DNA of 64,000 bases from Microbulbifer hydrolyticus (GTDB taxonomy: Bacteria > Pseudomonadota > Gammaproteobacteria > Pseudomonadales > Cellvibrionaceae): assembly GCF_009931115.1 (NCBI RefSeq), contig NZ_CP047491.1, positions 1,439,501 through 1,503,500 on the forward strand, read 5' to 3'. The stretch's first letter is position 1. Each line of letters begins with the position of its first letter. The notes under the pieces are model-generated. The model was not told where the DNA came from. It was given only the letters and a program-made list of their open reading frames with translations, and made no database searches. A program made the position numbers and the translations under genes. Positions 15,189-23,408 of the stretch are shown here, one piece after another.

Positions 15189-15581
15189 ATGAATGAGACA
15201 TTGAGATATCTAATATTTTTCATGTTGACAACACCTGCACTTGGGTGGGCAGCTGATTGTGATAAGGCCAAGATTTCATATTTGCTTGAAACAGCGGCAG
15301 CGCAAGAAAATATCTACGCTGTCCAATTTGCACTAGATCTTGGTGCTAATCCAAACGGCGTAACAGAAGCAATATCCATTAAGTGTTTTGCAGGTATGCC
15401 AACAGCTTCACCTGTAATGCACGCGGCTTCTCACGAAGATACAGGCATTCTAAAGTTATTGCTAAAAAATGGTGCTTCGGCAAATGTAGGTTGCTGCGAT
15501 TCCTCAGCTCTACAAATAGCAAATGAAAACAAAAACCCAGAAGCAGCGAAATTACTTAAAGAGTATGGCGCAAACTACTAA
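15189..15581 (+). CDS. Cassette 29: secreted ankyrin-repeat protein
   Basis: 130 residues. Signal peptide of about 21 residues ending LGWA-A. The mature part holds ankyrin repeats: AVQFALDLGANPNG near residue 45, GILKLLLKNGASANVG near 85, and a last partial repeat ALQIANENKNPEAAKLLKEY near 107. A periplasmic binding protein is likely; the partner is unknown. Two or three cysteines near the repeats could form disulfides. Confidence 0.78.
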   Translation: MNETLRYLIFFMLTTPALGWAADCDKAKISYLLETAAAQENIYAVQFALDLGANPNGVTEAISIKCFAGMPTASPVMHAASHEDTGILKLLLKNGASANVGCCDSSALQIANENKNPEAAKLLKEYGANY

Positions 15582-15584
15582 CAC

Positions 15585-15668
15585 ATTTAACAAGGCCATT
15601 AACTTCGCGCCTATCGGCGCCGGACAGCCTACGCTGCGCTCCGGCTGCCGGTTGTGGCGGCGTTATGC
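15585..15668 (+). repeat. attC site 30 (84 bp)
   Basis: Core ATTTAAC 15585-15591 and GTTATGC 15662-15668. Related to site 26. Confidence 0.9.
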
Positions 15669-15679
15669 ATAGGTCAGAT

Positions 15680-15994
15680 ATGAGACGCTTTTTACTGGCA
15701 TCTGGAGTATTTTTTTTATCGCAGCTCTGTTTTGCTGATATGGATTTTAAGATAGCTCTCGTTCGAGACAGCATCTTTTTAAACGGGGTGGAGACTACAT
15801 TAGAGTCAATTGAAAGAAAATTGGAAGCTCCATCAAGCCGTATATATCTGTATTTTGAGGATGGCGATGAAGTTGCTTACGTTTCTGTAATCCTTTACGC
15901 AACTGAAAACGATCACGAAATATACTTGTCGGAGAATAAAGATTTCTCTGCTGTGTTTCCCCTAGAAGGCGAAAAAATAGAGGGTGCCAAGTAA
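15680..15994 (+). CDS. Cassette 30: secreted ExbD/TolR-like periplasmic domain
   Basis: 104 residues from ATG 15680. Signal peptide ending QLCFA near residue 19. The mature part (DMDFKIALVRDSIFLNGVET, then TLESIERKL, then RIYLYFEDGDEVAYVSVILY) follows the ExbD/TolR periplasmic fold order: strand, NG turn, helix, strand with acidic residues, helix. It lacks the membrane anchor helix with the catalytic aspartate, so it cannot act as a normal proton-motor subunit. The match is by eye. Confidence 0.65.
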   Translation: MRRFLLASGVFFLSQLCFADMDFKIALVRDSIFLNGVETTLESIERKLEAPSSRIYLYFEDGDEVAYVSVILYATENDHEIYLSENKDFSAVFPLEGEKIEGAK

Positions 15995-15995
15995 T

Positions 15996-16139
15996 GCATA
16001 ACAAGGCCGGGCAATTTGCTCCAGGCCTGCGGCCCTCCGCGGGACAGCTTACCTTGTGCACGTTTTGCGCAGGTCGCTGCGCTCCCATTTTTGCGCAAAA
16101 CGTGCACAAGGTAAGCTGCCCCTGCCGGCAGCGTTAGGT
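15996..16139 (+). repeat. attC site 31 (144 bp, last in the array)
   Basis: Core GCATAAC 15996-16002 and GTTAGGT 16133-16139. Variant of the site 1 family (GGCCGGGCAA left, TGCCGGCAGCG right). No further attC or cassette follows. Confidence 0.93.
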
Positions 16140-16303
16140 GACCTAATTTCCCACTGAAAGTAGACACCCTGTATAGTTAGTTTTCGGCCTAACATGGAGG
16201 TGTATCATGGGTAAGAAGAAGGTGTGGTAAAAATACTTGATCGGCGGCTCTGTTTTCCGTTTCTGCGCTGTAGCCCTCTGTTTATTACCGGGATCCAGGG
16301 GCG
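16140..16303. other. Array-chromosome junction, possible insertion-sequence remnant
   Basis: Between the last attC and the stop of the oxidoreductase fusion. GGAGGTG at 16196-16202 precedes an ATG at 16207 that encodes only MGKKKVW before a stop. A well-formed ribosome binding site on such a short reading frame suggests the 5' end of a lost gene, perhaps an insertion-sequence orfA. GCGCTAAAGCGC near 16301 overlaps the end of the minus-strand gene. Confidence 0.35.
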
Positions 16304-19300
16304 CTAAAGCGCCTCCACCACGACCGGCACCCCATTCAATGCAGCATTTCCGGATACCTCATCTACAAGATGATCGTCCGTGAGGTCGTTTTTATTAATG
16401 CCGGGATTCGTTTTCGCCACCCTCAGCTGAACGCCATCCAGGTCGTGTCCCCACCCATGCGGTAAGCATACCGAGCCCGGCATTATGCTATCGGTGATCT
16501 CAACCACTACATTGAGCTGGCCAACGCGCGACCGGACTTTCGCTTTGCTGCCATTTTCCAATTTCAGCGCCTCGGCATCCATAGGATGGATATACAGGCC
16601 GCAGCGGTCTTTGCCTTTGACCAGGCGCTTGCTGTTATGCATCCACGAATTATTGGTGCGCAGATCGCGGCGGCCGATCAGTTTTAGCTCTGGCTTTTCA
16701 TGTAGTGAGGCTGCGTATTCTTTCAGTCGCTCCAGGTCGCTAATAAAAGGAGCCGGCATCATGTGGATTTTCCTGTCTTCGGTGAACAAGAATTCAGGAA
16801 GGCAGGGCTGGAGGGGGCCGAGGTTCAGGCCATGGGGGTATTCCTTGAGTTTCTCCAGGGTCAAACCCTCATCGTGGTGTGTCACTTCCTGGCCGTTGTA
16901 CTCGTCAAAGCTTTCAGCGTAGGGGCCCGAGCGCAGTGCATAGTCCAGCACTGTTGTGAGCGGCAAAGGCTGTTTGCTGGTTTCTCCGGTTTTGATCCGT
17001 GTTATGCGACGGATGAGGCCATTCATGATGTCCCAGTCGGAGCGTGTGCCTTCCTCATGGGGAAATAGTGGCTCAGAGAACTTCGCGACGTTATGCACCG
17101 AGAGCAGGTTGAACACCAGGTCATATTGCTCGTGTTCCAATGGTCCCGTGGGCGGCAGGATGATATCGGCGTGACGGGAGGTTTCGTTCAGGTAGAAATC
17201 CAGCGACACCATGAAGTCCAATCCGCTCAGGCCCTGTTCCATCAGGCGGCCATTGGGCGTGGACAACCCGGGATTGCCGGCAATGCAGATGAAGCCCCGT
17301 ACTTGTCCCTCGCCTGGGGTGGTCATTTCTTCTGCCATTGTGGTCGCCGGCAGTTCCCGGTTGAATTCCGGAAGGCCGCGTACGCGGCTGTGGTAGGTGG
17401 CGAAGCTGCCCGCCTGACTGGGTTTTACACCGGAGTCCACAGCGGGCTTGGTAAACATCATGCCGCCGCGGCTATCCAGATTGCCGGTGATAATATTCAG
17501 CACATTGATCAGGTAGTGATTCAGGGCGCCGAAGGCTTGCGCCGAGATACCCATACGTCCGTAGCAGATGGCTTTATCGGCTGCTGCGTACTCTTCTGCG
17601 ATGCGCTCGATCTCTGATTCCGGAATGCCCGTAATCTGCGAGATTTCCGACATGGGGAAGAGGTTGAAGGTGTCCAGTAATTCGCCCCAGTGGTCCATCA
17701 TGCCTTGCAGGCGCCCGGGCTTGTACAGTTCGTTGCTGATGACATGCTGGATCAGGCCAATCAGGAAGAATGCGTCGGTTGTGGGGCGAATGAAGTGGTG
17801 TTCCTGCGCATACATCGCTGTTTCGTTTCTGCGTGGGTCGATCAGAACCAGTTTCCCGCCGCGCTTATGAATGCCTTCCAGTCGCTTTAGAATATCCCCG
17901 CCGGACATCAAGCTGCCATTGGACGCTGCGGGGTTGGCTCCCAGCATCAGCATATAGTCGGTGTGGTCGATGTCGGGGATGGTAAATGCCTGCGCGTGCC
18001 CAAACATCAGATGAGAGCACAGTTGGTGCGGCATCTGGTCAAGGGACGCTGCAGTAAAGATGTTTCGAGTATTCAGTGCTTTGCGCAGCTTGTTCGAGGC
18101 CATCAGCAGGCCCAGGTTGTGGGACGTCGGGTTACCCCAGTAGCCGGCGACGGCATCGTCACCGTAGTTTTTCTGTACCCTCGCCAACCCTTCTGCCGCA
18201 TAGTCCAGGGCTTCGTCCCAGCTGACTTCAAGCCACTGGCCATCGACCTTGCGAAGGGGCTTTTTCAAGCGGTCCGGGTCGTTGTGCAGGTCCTGCAATG
18301 AATAGCCTTTCGGGCAGATATGGCCCCAGCTGTGCTGGTCCTTATCATCACCTGAGATCGCTATGATCTTGCTACCACGGTATTGTATTTCAATGCCGCA
18401 CATGGCTTCACACAAGGTACAGCTGCGGTAGTGTGTTTTAACCGGCAGTTTTTCTTCTGCTGCGGCTTCTGTTTCGGCGGCTTCGCGCGCATTACGAATG
18501 ATCCGTAACATATTGCGCACACTGGTTTCTTTACGGCGAGGGCGCCCGTCCTTATGGCCATTGTTCTGTTCGTGTTTATCCAGCAATCGCCAGTCAGAGT
18601 AATTTATATACTCGACGTTACGTTCCGAAAGAATGGCTGCAACATCCTGTTCGATAGGATCGAGTGTTTCAGGAAGCGTGGAGGTCAGTTGCGTTACGGT
18701 TTCTGTTGCGCAGTGTTTGTTCGAGCCGATAACGCCGCTGGCGCCACGCTTGATCCAGCCGGCGACATATTCGTTGCCATCTTCGGGGTTCACCCGCGCG
18801 CTGTTGTTGCTAATAACGCCGCGGCGCTCATCAAATGGCAGGCCTTCTACAGGCTCCCCGCGATAGCCGGTAGCGTTGATGATCAAACCCACATCAAGAG
18901 TGTGCTGTTCCCCTGTCGGTATTGCATTGATTCGTCGCCCATTACGCTCCAGCCGGGTGCGCACAAACCGGAGTTGCTTGCTACCTGCGGATTCCTCGAT
19001 GGACTCGGGGCTGCTCAGGAACATTAGGCGAATACGCCTGGTGGCCGGGTTTTTACTCAGTGGGCGCTGTGCGATGTCGCGTAGCAGTGCAATGTTTTGG
19101 CGGGCCTCACTAAACTCCGGTTTGCTCAGGTCTGCTTCTGATTCGGCATCCAGATCGAGGTCGGACGGGTCGACGACAATATCCAGGCTTTCAATGCCGA
19201 CAAGCTGCTCCAGTTCCTTTGGGGTGAACGCTGCCTGTGCCACACCGCGACGGGCCAGCAGGCACACCTCCTTGATTCCGCTGTCACGCAGAGCCATCAG

Positions 19301-20119
19301 GGATTGATCGGCGATATCGGTTTTGGCCAGGTCGGCATGGGGCAGTGTCAGAATCCGCGCGATATCCAGTGCAACGTTACCAACGCCGATGATGGCCGCG
19401 CGATGGGCTGACAGGTCGGGTGAAAGGGCCTGGTGATCCGGATGGCCGTTGTACCAACCGACAAATTCCGACGAGCCGAAGATATTGCCCAGATCTGCGC
19501 CGGGAATTGTCAGTGCACGGCTTTTTGAACCGCCGGTTGCGTATACAACGGCATGATAGAGCGACTTCAGCTCCTTGGTGGAGAGGTCCTGGCCAATTTT
19601 CACGTTGCCGAAAAAGCGGACCTGCGGGCTTTCGGCAATGCGTTCAAAGCTGGCGCTTACGGACTTTATGCGGGGGTGGTCTGGTGCTACGCCATAGCGG
19701 ACCAACCCAAAGGGTGTCGGCAGTTTTTCAAAAATATCCACGGTAGCGGTGGGCATGGATTTCAGAATGGCTTCCGCGGTGTAGAACCCGGAAGGGCCGG
19801 CGCCTACCACCGCAAAGTGGCCACCCGCGGCGGCGTGTTCACTGGCCGCGGCCTGCTGGTGAACGCTCTCACGTATTGCCGGCAGCTCTCTCGCCATTTC
19901 CGCATTCATGGTGATGTATTGCTGCTGCCCTGCGGGCACGGCGCTCTCGGGGAAAATTGCGCGCTCGGGGCATTCGGTCAGGCACGCATTACAGTCGATA
20001 CAGGCCTCGGGATCGATATAGAGCATATCGTCGCCCTGGCGAAAGGCTTCTACGGGGCAGACATCCACACAGTTGGTGTGTTTGTGGTTGATACAGGCCT
20101 CGGTAACGACGTACGCCAT
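16304..20119 (-). CDS. Ferredoxin / FAD-NADP reductase / molybdopterin oxidoreductase fusion
   Basis: 1271 residues in three parts. Residues 1-75: ferredoxin with two 4Fe-4S type cysteine sets (C...CVDVCP and CIDCNACLTECP). Residues about 100-545: adrenodoxin-reductase/FprB-like flavoprotein with an FAD-binding VVGAGPSGFY and an NADP region around VGVGNVALD. Residues about 565-1271: bis-MGD molybdopterin oxidoreductase starting with a CTLCEAMC...CPKG iron-sulfur motif and ending in a molybdopterin dinucleotide-binding domain (HGWGHDLDG). No signal peptide, so it acts in the cytoplasm. The layout suggests electrons pass between NADPH and a substrate at the molybdenum site within one chain. The substrate cannot be told. 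It is divergent from an AraC-type gene that may control it. Confidence 0.88.
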   Translation of the reverse strand: MAYVVTEACINHKHTNCVDVCPVEAFRQGDDMLYIDPEACIDCNACLTECPERAIFPESAVPAGQQQYITMNAEMARELPAIRESVHQQAAASEHAAAGGHFAVVGAGPSGFYTAEAILKSMPTATVDIFEKLPTPFGLVRYGVAPDHPRIKSVSASFERIAESPQVRFFGNVKIGQDLSTKELKSLYHAVVYATGGSKSRALTIPGADLGNIFGSSEFVGWYNGHPDHQALSPDLSAHRAAIIGVGNVALDIARILTLPHADLAKTDIADQSLMALRDSGIKEVCLLARRGVAQAAFTPKELEQLVGIESLDIVVDPSDLDLDAESEADLSKPEFSEARQNIALLRDIAQRPLSKNPATRRIRLMFLSSPESIEESAGSKQLRFVRTRLERNGRRINAIPTGEQHTLDVGLIINATGYRGEPVEGLPFDERRGVISNNSARVNPEDGNEYVAGWIKRGASGVIGSNKHCATETVTQLTSTLPETLDPIEQDVAAILSERNVEYINYSDWRLLDKHEQNNGHKDGRPRRKETSVRNMLRIIRNAREAAETEAAAEEKLPVKTHYRSCTLCEAMCGIEIQYRGSKIIAISGDDKDQHSWGHICPKGYSLQDLHNDPDRLKKPLRKVDGQWLEVSWDEALDYAAEGLARVQKNYGDDAVAGYWGNPTSHNLGLLMASNKLRKALNTRNIFTAASLDQMPHQLCSHLMFGHAQAFTIPDIDHTDYMLMLGANPAASNGSLMSGGDILKRLEGIHKRGGKLVLIDPRRNETAMYAQEHHFIRPTTDAFFLIGLIQHVISNELYKPGRLQGMMDHWGELLDTFNLFPMSEISQITGIPESEIERIAEEYAAADKAICYGRMGISAQAFGALNHYLINVLNIITGNLDSRGGMMFTKPAVDSGVKPSQAGSFATYHSRVRGLPEFNRELPATTMAEEMTTPGEGQVRGFICIAGNPGLSTPNGRLMEQGLSGLDFMVSLDFYLNETSRHADIILPPTGPLEHEQYDLVFNLLSVHNVAKFSEPLFPHEEGTRSDWDIMNGLIRRITRIKTGETSKQPLPLTTVLDYALRSGPYAESFDEYNGQEVTHHDEGLTLEKLKEYPHGLNLGPLQPCLPEFLFTEDRKIHMMPAPFISDLERLKEYAASLHEKPELKLIGRRDLRTNNSWMHNSKRLVKGKDRCGLYIHPMDAEALKLENGSKAKVRSRVGQLNVVVEITDSIMPGSVCLPHGWGHDLDGVQLRVAKTNPGINKNDLTDDHLVDEVSGNAALNGVPVVVEAL

Positions 20120-20251
20120 GGTGCGGTTCCCTCAAACGCTTCCGGTGAGTGATTATTCTGGTTCGATGGGGATAGTAGGCACTCGGCGCCGGGATGTATT
20201 GACAGTTTTCGCGCATTGACATTTTGTGCCATGCGCCAAATACTCGATGTC

Positions 20252-21262
20252 ATGTCAGCACCCGTGGTCATGCCTACAAGTTTTATTGCCGTATTGCAGC
20301 GCTATGTCGCCGCAAGGCAGCTGCCTGCCGTCGATTTACAGGCCCGTATGGCGGCTTACCAGACCAGGAATGCAATGGCTAACCGGGAGTTTGATCAGCT
20401 GCTGGGCGCGATACACCGGTTGGACCCGGTTCCTGGGCTGGGGATAAAAATCGGGCAGATGATCGAGCCGAAAGACTTTGGCATCGTTGGGTACCTGCTT
20501 GCGTCGTGCAGTAACCTGGTGCAGGCGTTAACACGCTATGGGCGATACCAGGCCCTGGTGTCATCAGCGTTGAGCACGCAGGTGGAAGTGGGCAGTGACG
20601 CCATTCGGCACCGCTGGCAATTGCACGATGTGGACACGGTCAGTTCTTACGAATTCAGTACCGCAGTGTTTGTCCGCCTGTATCAAAGCCTGATTGGAAA
20701 GCCCGTCGCTCCCGTCAAAGTGGGACTGCCATTTGCTGAGCCGCAGAATGCCGACGTATATGAAACCCTGTTTGATTGTCCCGTAGAGTTTGGTACCGAA
20801 AGCCTGGTGGTTGATGTTCCCGCCAAGGTGATGTGGATGACCATCTCAACGAGTGATCCCTACATGCGGAAGATTTTCGACCGACAGGCGGAAGCCATGT
20901 TGGATGCGGAGGCAAAAGCTAAAGGCGAGGTGCTCCCGGGAAGCGTCGAGGACTTTTTTGAAAGTTTGCAGCGGCACCTGTTAATGGCGATGAAAGATGG
21001 CGACACCTCGGCCAAGACGGTGGCGGCGCAGATGGGCTACTCACTGCGCAGTTTTTACCGGCTATTGGCATCCGAGGGGTACAGTTACCGCAGTATTGTT
21101 GCGGGATTGAGGCGACGCCTGGCCAAAAAATATTTGCAGGACGAGTCCCTTTCCTATGCCGATGTGGCAATGCTGTTGGGGTATTCGGAGCAGAGTGCGT
21201 TTGCCCGCGCATTCAAGGACTGGATGGGCATGACGCCGGGGGAGTACCGCAGGCAGTTGTAA
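20252..21262 (+). CDS. AraC-family transcriptional regulator
   Basis: 336 residues from ATG 20252. The N-terminal 200 residues match the arabinose-binding-type ligand domain of ArcR/OruR-like regulators (PF12625 type). The C-terminal 100 residues are an AraC double helix-turn-helix with the signature LSYADVAMLLGYSEQSAFARAFKDW near the end. ATG 20231 and TTG 20216 are alternative in-frame starts; none has a clear ribosome binding site. It is divergent from the oxidoreductase fusion across about 130 bases, so it probably regulates that gene and itself. The inducer is unknown. Confidence 0.85.
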   Translation: MSAPVVMPTSFIAVLQRYVAARQLPAVDLQARMAAYQTRNAMANREFDQLLGAIHRLDPVPGLGIKIGQMIEPKDFGIVGYLLASCSNLVQALTRYGRYQALVSSALSTQVEVGSDAIRHRWQLHDVDTVSSYEFSTAVFVRLYQSLIGKPVAPVKVGLPFAEPQNADVYETLFDCPVEFGTESLVVDVPAKVMWMTISTSDPYMRKIFDRQAEAMLDAEAKAKGEVLPGSVEDFFESLQRHLLMAMKDGDTSAKTVAAQMGYSLRSFYRLLASEGYSYRSIVAGLRRRLAKKYLQDESLSYADVAMLLGYSEQSAFARAFKDWMGMTPGEYRRQL

Positions 21263-21316
21263 TATTGCCAGCCGCGGTGACGGTGTGCGGTGGGGTTAGC
21301 CTGCAATATCGAAAAC

Positions 21317-21353
21317 AAAAAAGCCCCGATCTTTTGCAAGATCGGGGCTTTTT
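21317..21353. terminator. Bidirectional rho-independent terminator
   Basis: GCCCCGATCTT (21323-21333), a TTGC loop, AAGATCGGGGC (21338-21348), flanked by A and T runs. It can end both the AraC-type gene (+) and the tRNA transcript (-). Confidence 0.9.
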
Positions 21354-21358
21354 GTATA

Positions 21359-21435
21359 TGGCGCACTCGGAAGGATTCGAACCTTCGACCGCTCGGTTCG
21401 TAGCCGAGTACTCTATCCAGCTGAGCTACGAGTGC
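21359..21435 (-). tRNA. tRNA-Arg(ACG)
   Basis: On the minus strand a full cloverleaf: acceptor GCACTCG pairs with CGAGTGC, a D arm GCTC...GAGT, anticodon stem CTCGG/CCGAG with loop CTACGAA (anticodon ACG), T arm GAAGG TTCGAAT CCTTC, discriminator G and an encoded CCA at 21361-21359. 77 nt including CCA. Reads CGU and, with inosine at position 34, CGC and CGA arginine codons. Confidence 0.97.
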
Positions 21436-21451
21436 GTTGTTGTGGTTGCGA

Positions 21452-21480
21452 ACTATAGTGACTTGCCTTCGCTTCGTCAA
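21452..21480 (-). promoter_or_regulatory. Sigma-70 promoter of tRNA-Arg
   Basis: On the minus strand TTGACG (21480-21475), a 17-base spacer and TATAGT (21457-21452), ending about 17 bases before the mature tRNA 5' end. A near-consensus promoter, as usual for tRNA genes. Confidence 0.85.
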
Positions 21481-21716
21481 GTCTTTTTTAAAGGTTTTTT
21501 TCAAAAACTCTTTAAAAATCCGCAAGTTACCGAGCTTGGTGGCTGTCCGCAGATGCCCGCTTCAACTCGATAGGGCGCGCATTCTGCCGTGCTGCTTCGG
21601 TCTTTGCAAGTACTTTTTTGGGCTTTTTTGAGGCCCCGTTTCGCGCCATGGTCCACCGGTCGGATATGCCGGGTTGGTGCACGGATTTGCGGTACCAACT
21701 GCCCCGGTAGCCCCGG

Positions 21717-22775
21717 TCAGGCCGCGTTTATGTCCGTGTGCGGAAAGTCGGCGTGGTGGCTGTCGGCAGGTTGCATCTGCTCGGCAAAGGCCTGTTCGAG
21801 CAGTTCCCGGTCCCGGTGGCGCTTGATCCGCTCGAAAAAAATGGTGGCCTCCGGGTAGCTCAGCTTGAGGTAGGCGAGCCACTGCTTGATCCGGTTGCCC
21901 AGGTACTTGGCGGGGTAGAGGTCCTGGGTGGTCGAGTAATAGTCGTAAAGCAGGGCGGCGACCTGGTGCCACTGGAGCGGCTGGTAGTCGCGGCCGTCAC
22001 TCAGGGCCTGTATCTGCAGCCCGATGTCTGGACGCGCCAGCAGGCTGCGACCGAACATAAAGGCGTCACAACCGGTTACTTCGCGGCAGCGTTTGAAGTC
22101 GTCCAGTGTCCACAGGTCACCATTGGCGATCACTCTTATGCCCAGCTGTTCGCGAATTTCACCGATGTATTCCCAGTAAGCCGGTGGCCGGTAGCCATCG
22201 ACCTTGGAGCGTGCGTGGACAGCGAGCTCCGAGGCTCCGCCGGCCTCGGCGGCGCGGGCGTTGTCGAGGTAGCTGCTGCGGTCCTGGTAACCCAACCGGA
22301 TCTTGGCGGATACCGGGATCTCTGCAGGCACGGCATTGCGCACCGCGGCCACGATGTCCTCAACCCGTGACGGGGACTGCAGCAGGCAGGCACCACCGTC
22401 GCTGTTATTGACGGACTTTGCCGGGCAGCCGAAGTTCAGGTCGATGGATTTTGCGCCCACCTCAACCGCTTTGGCGGCGTTGTAGGCCATGGCCTTCGGG
22501 TTGCCACCGAGCAACTGGAGCTTGACCGGCGTGCCATTCGGGGTGGTTGCGCCCTGGTCGAGCTCCGGGCACAGCCGGGTAAAGACCCGCCGCGGCAGTC
22601 GGGTGTGCGTGACCCGGACAAACTCAGTGACGCAAATGTCCACGCCGCCAATACGGGAAAGCAGGGCGCGCACATGGTGATCGATGACCCCTTCCATTGG
22701 CGCCTGATAGATCGTCGGGCGCACCGGCGTTGCCTGTGCTGGCTTGCTCTGTCTCGGGTACTGCGGGTGTTGCAT
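21717..22775 (-). CDS. dusC: tRNA-dihydrouridine(16) synthase DusC
   Basis: 352 residues, slightly longer than the usual 310-320 through both ends. A flavin-dependent TIM barrel that reduces uridine to dihydrouridine in the tRNA D loop. Family marks are APMEGV near residue 26, the LNFGCPAKSVN loop with the catalytic cysteine near residue 115, a KIRLGY segment near 160, VHARSKVDGY near 190 and an ANGDLW phosphate-binding loop near 220. The APMEGVID start and overall length fit the DusC subgroup rather than DusA or DusB. It lies divergent from oadG. Confidence 0.92.
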   Translation of the reverse strand: MQHPQYPRQSKPAQATPVRPTIYQAPMEGVIDHHVRALLSRIGGVDICVTEFVRVTHTRLPRRVFTRLCPELDQGATTPNGTPVKLQLLGGNPKAMAYNAAKAVEVGAKSIDLNFGCPAKSVNNSDGGACLLQSPSRVEDIVAAVRNAVPAEIPVSAKIRLGYQDRSSYLDNARAAEAGGASELAVHARSKVDGYRPPAYWEYIGEIREQLGIRVIANGDLWTLDDFKRCREVTGCDAFMFGRSLLARPDIGLQIQALSDGRDYQPLQWHQVAALLYDYYSTTQDLYPAKYLGNRIKQWLAYLKLSYPEATIFFERIKRHRDRELLEQAFAEQMQPADSHHADFPHTDINAA

Positions 22776-22953
22776 GGGCTTCTAGCGGAGTATGGCTTGG
22801 TTAGGGCCGGGTATTGTACGAAATTCCGGATCGCACTGTGCAATTATTCGGCAGTGGGGTCCGTCTGGGCTGAGTGGTTGAAATTGGTAGCGAAAATGGA
22901 GGAAATCATCGGTATCTGGCGGGTTCTTGGTTGCTTCTGTAACTAATAAGTGT

Positions 22954-22983
22954 TTGATTTCTAAGGGTTCTTGTATTGATAAT
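22954..22983 (+). promoter_or_regulatory. Candidate promoter of oadGAB
   Basis: TTGATT (22954-22959), an 18-base spacer and GATAAT (22978-22983), about 55 bases before oadG. A reasonable sigma-70 match; not tested. Confidence 0.5.
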
Positions 22984-23037
22984 ATCGCCCGCAAAATCGG
23001 AACAGATCGATAAAAATCAAATAGCGAGGGAATACAA

Positions 23038-23277
23038 GTGCAAGAGTCACTGATGCAGCAAGGTCTGGATATCACGCTGTTCGGCATGGGGATTGTATTT
23101 ACTTTTCTGCTGGTTCTGGTGATCTGCACCACTGTCATGTCCCGCGTTATCACGCGTTTCTTTCCAGAGGCTGAGCCCGCTGTGGCACCGGCTGTTTCCG
23201 CCGGCGCTGCCGGCGACGAACGCCTGAAGAAAATTATCAAGGCTGCGATCGAGCAGCACCGGAACAGGCGCGGCTAG
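23038..23277 (+). CDS. oadG: Oxaloacetate decarboxylase gamma subunit
   Basis: 79 residues. One membrane helix (about residues 10-33, GMGIVFTFLLVLVIC) and a C-terminal tail with RFFPE and an Ala/Pro linker, the OadG layout. The subunit assembles the sodium-pumping decarboxylase by bridging the soluble alpha and membrane beta subunits. GTG 23038 is chosen over ATG 23053 because GAGGG lies at correct distance before it. First gene of oadG-oadA-oadB. Confidence 0.88.
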   Translation: MQESLMQQGLDITLFGMGIVFTFLLVLVICTTVMSRVITRFFPEAEPAVAPAVSAGAAGDERLKKIIKAAIEQHRNRRG

Positions 23278-23408
23278 CTGCGCGCCGCGAAAATAATTCA
23301 TGCATTTTAGAGCGGCTCTGCGGATGCGCGTGTGACTCGAGTGAGTTCGCCCAGTAACCCAGCCAGTTCTCCGACTTTTCAAAATTAACATTCCAAGAGA
23401 GACGACCC

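Larger units (their letters stand above)
1..16139 (+). mobile_element. Chromosomal integron gene-cassette array
   Basis: Thirty-one attC sites alternate with short genes, all in one orientation. Each site starts with a core like RYYYAAC (variants of CTTAAC, CCTAAC, CATAAC) and ends with GTTRRRY, and has an imperfect palindromic interior. Sites recur with a fixed length of 144-145 bp and near-identical sequence, as expected of a resident chromosomal integron rather than a mobile resistance integron. Cassettes insert at attI, so the integrase gene should lie to the left of base 1; it is not in the window. The array ends at the last attC and is followed by a core gene on the opposite strand. The attC inventory is seen directly; excision and shuffling are inferred from the family. 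Confidence 0.95.

Noticed and set aside
1..16139. A CRISPR array reading of the regularly spaced repeats
   Set aside because: Repeats are 46-145 bp, palindromic with attC cores, and spacers are genes of several hundred bases.
1..16139. Toxin-antitoxin cassettes, common in large integrons
   Set aside because: No two-gene cassettes and no RelE, HigB, ParE, MazF or similar signatures could be recognised; the MltR-like and 435-residue proteins are the nearest candidates and stand alone.
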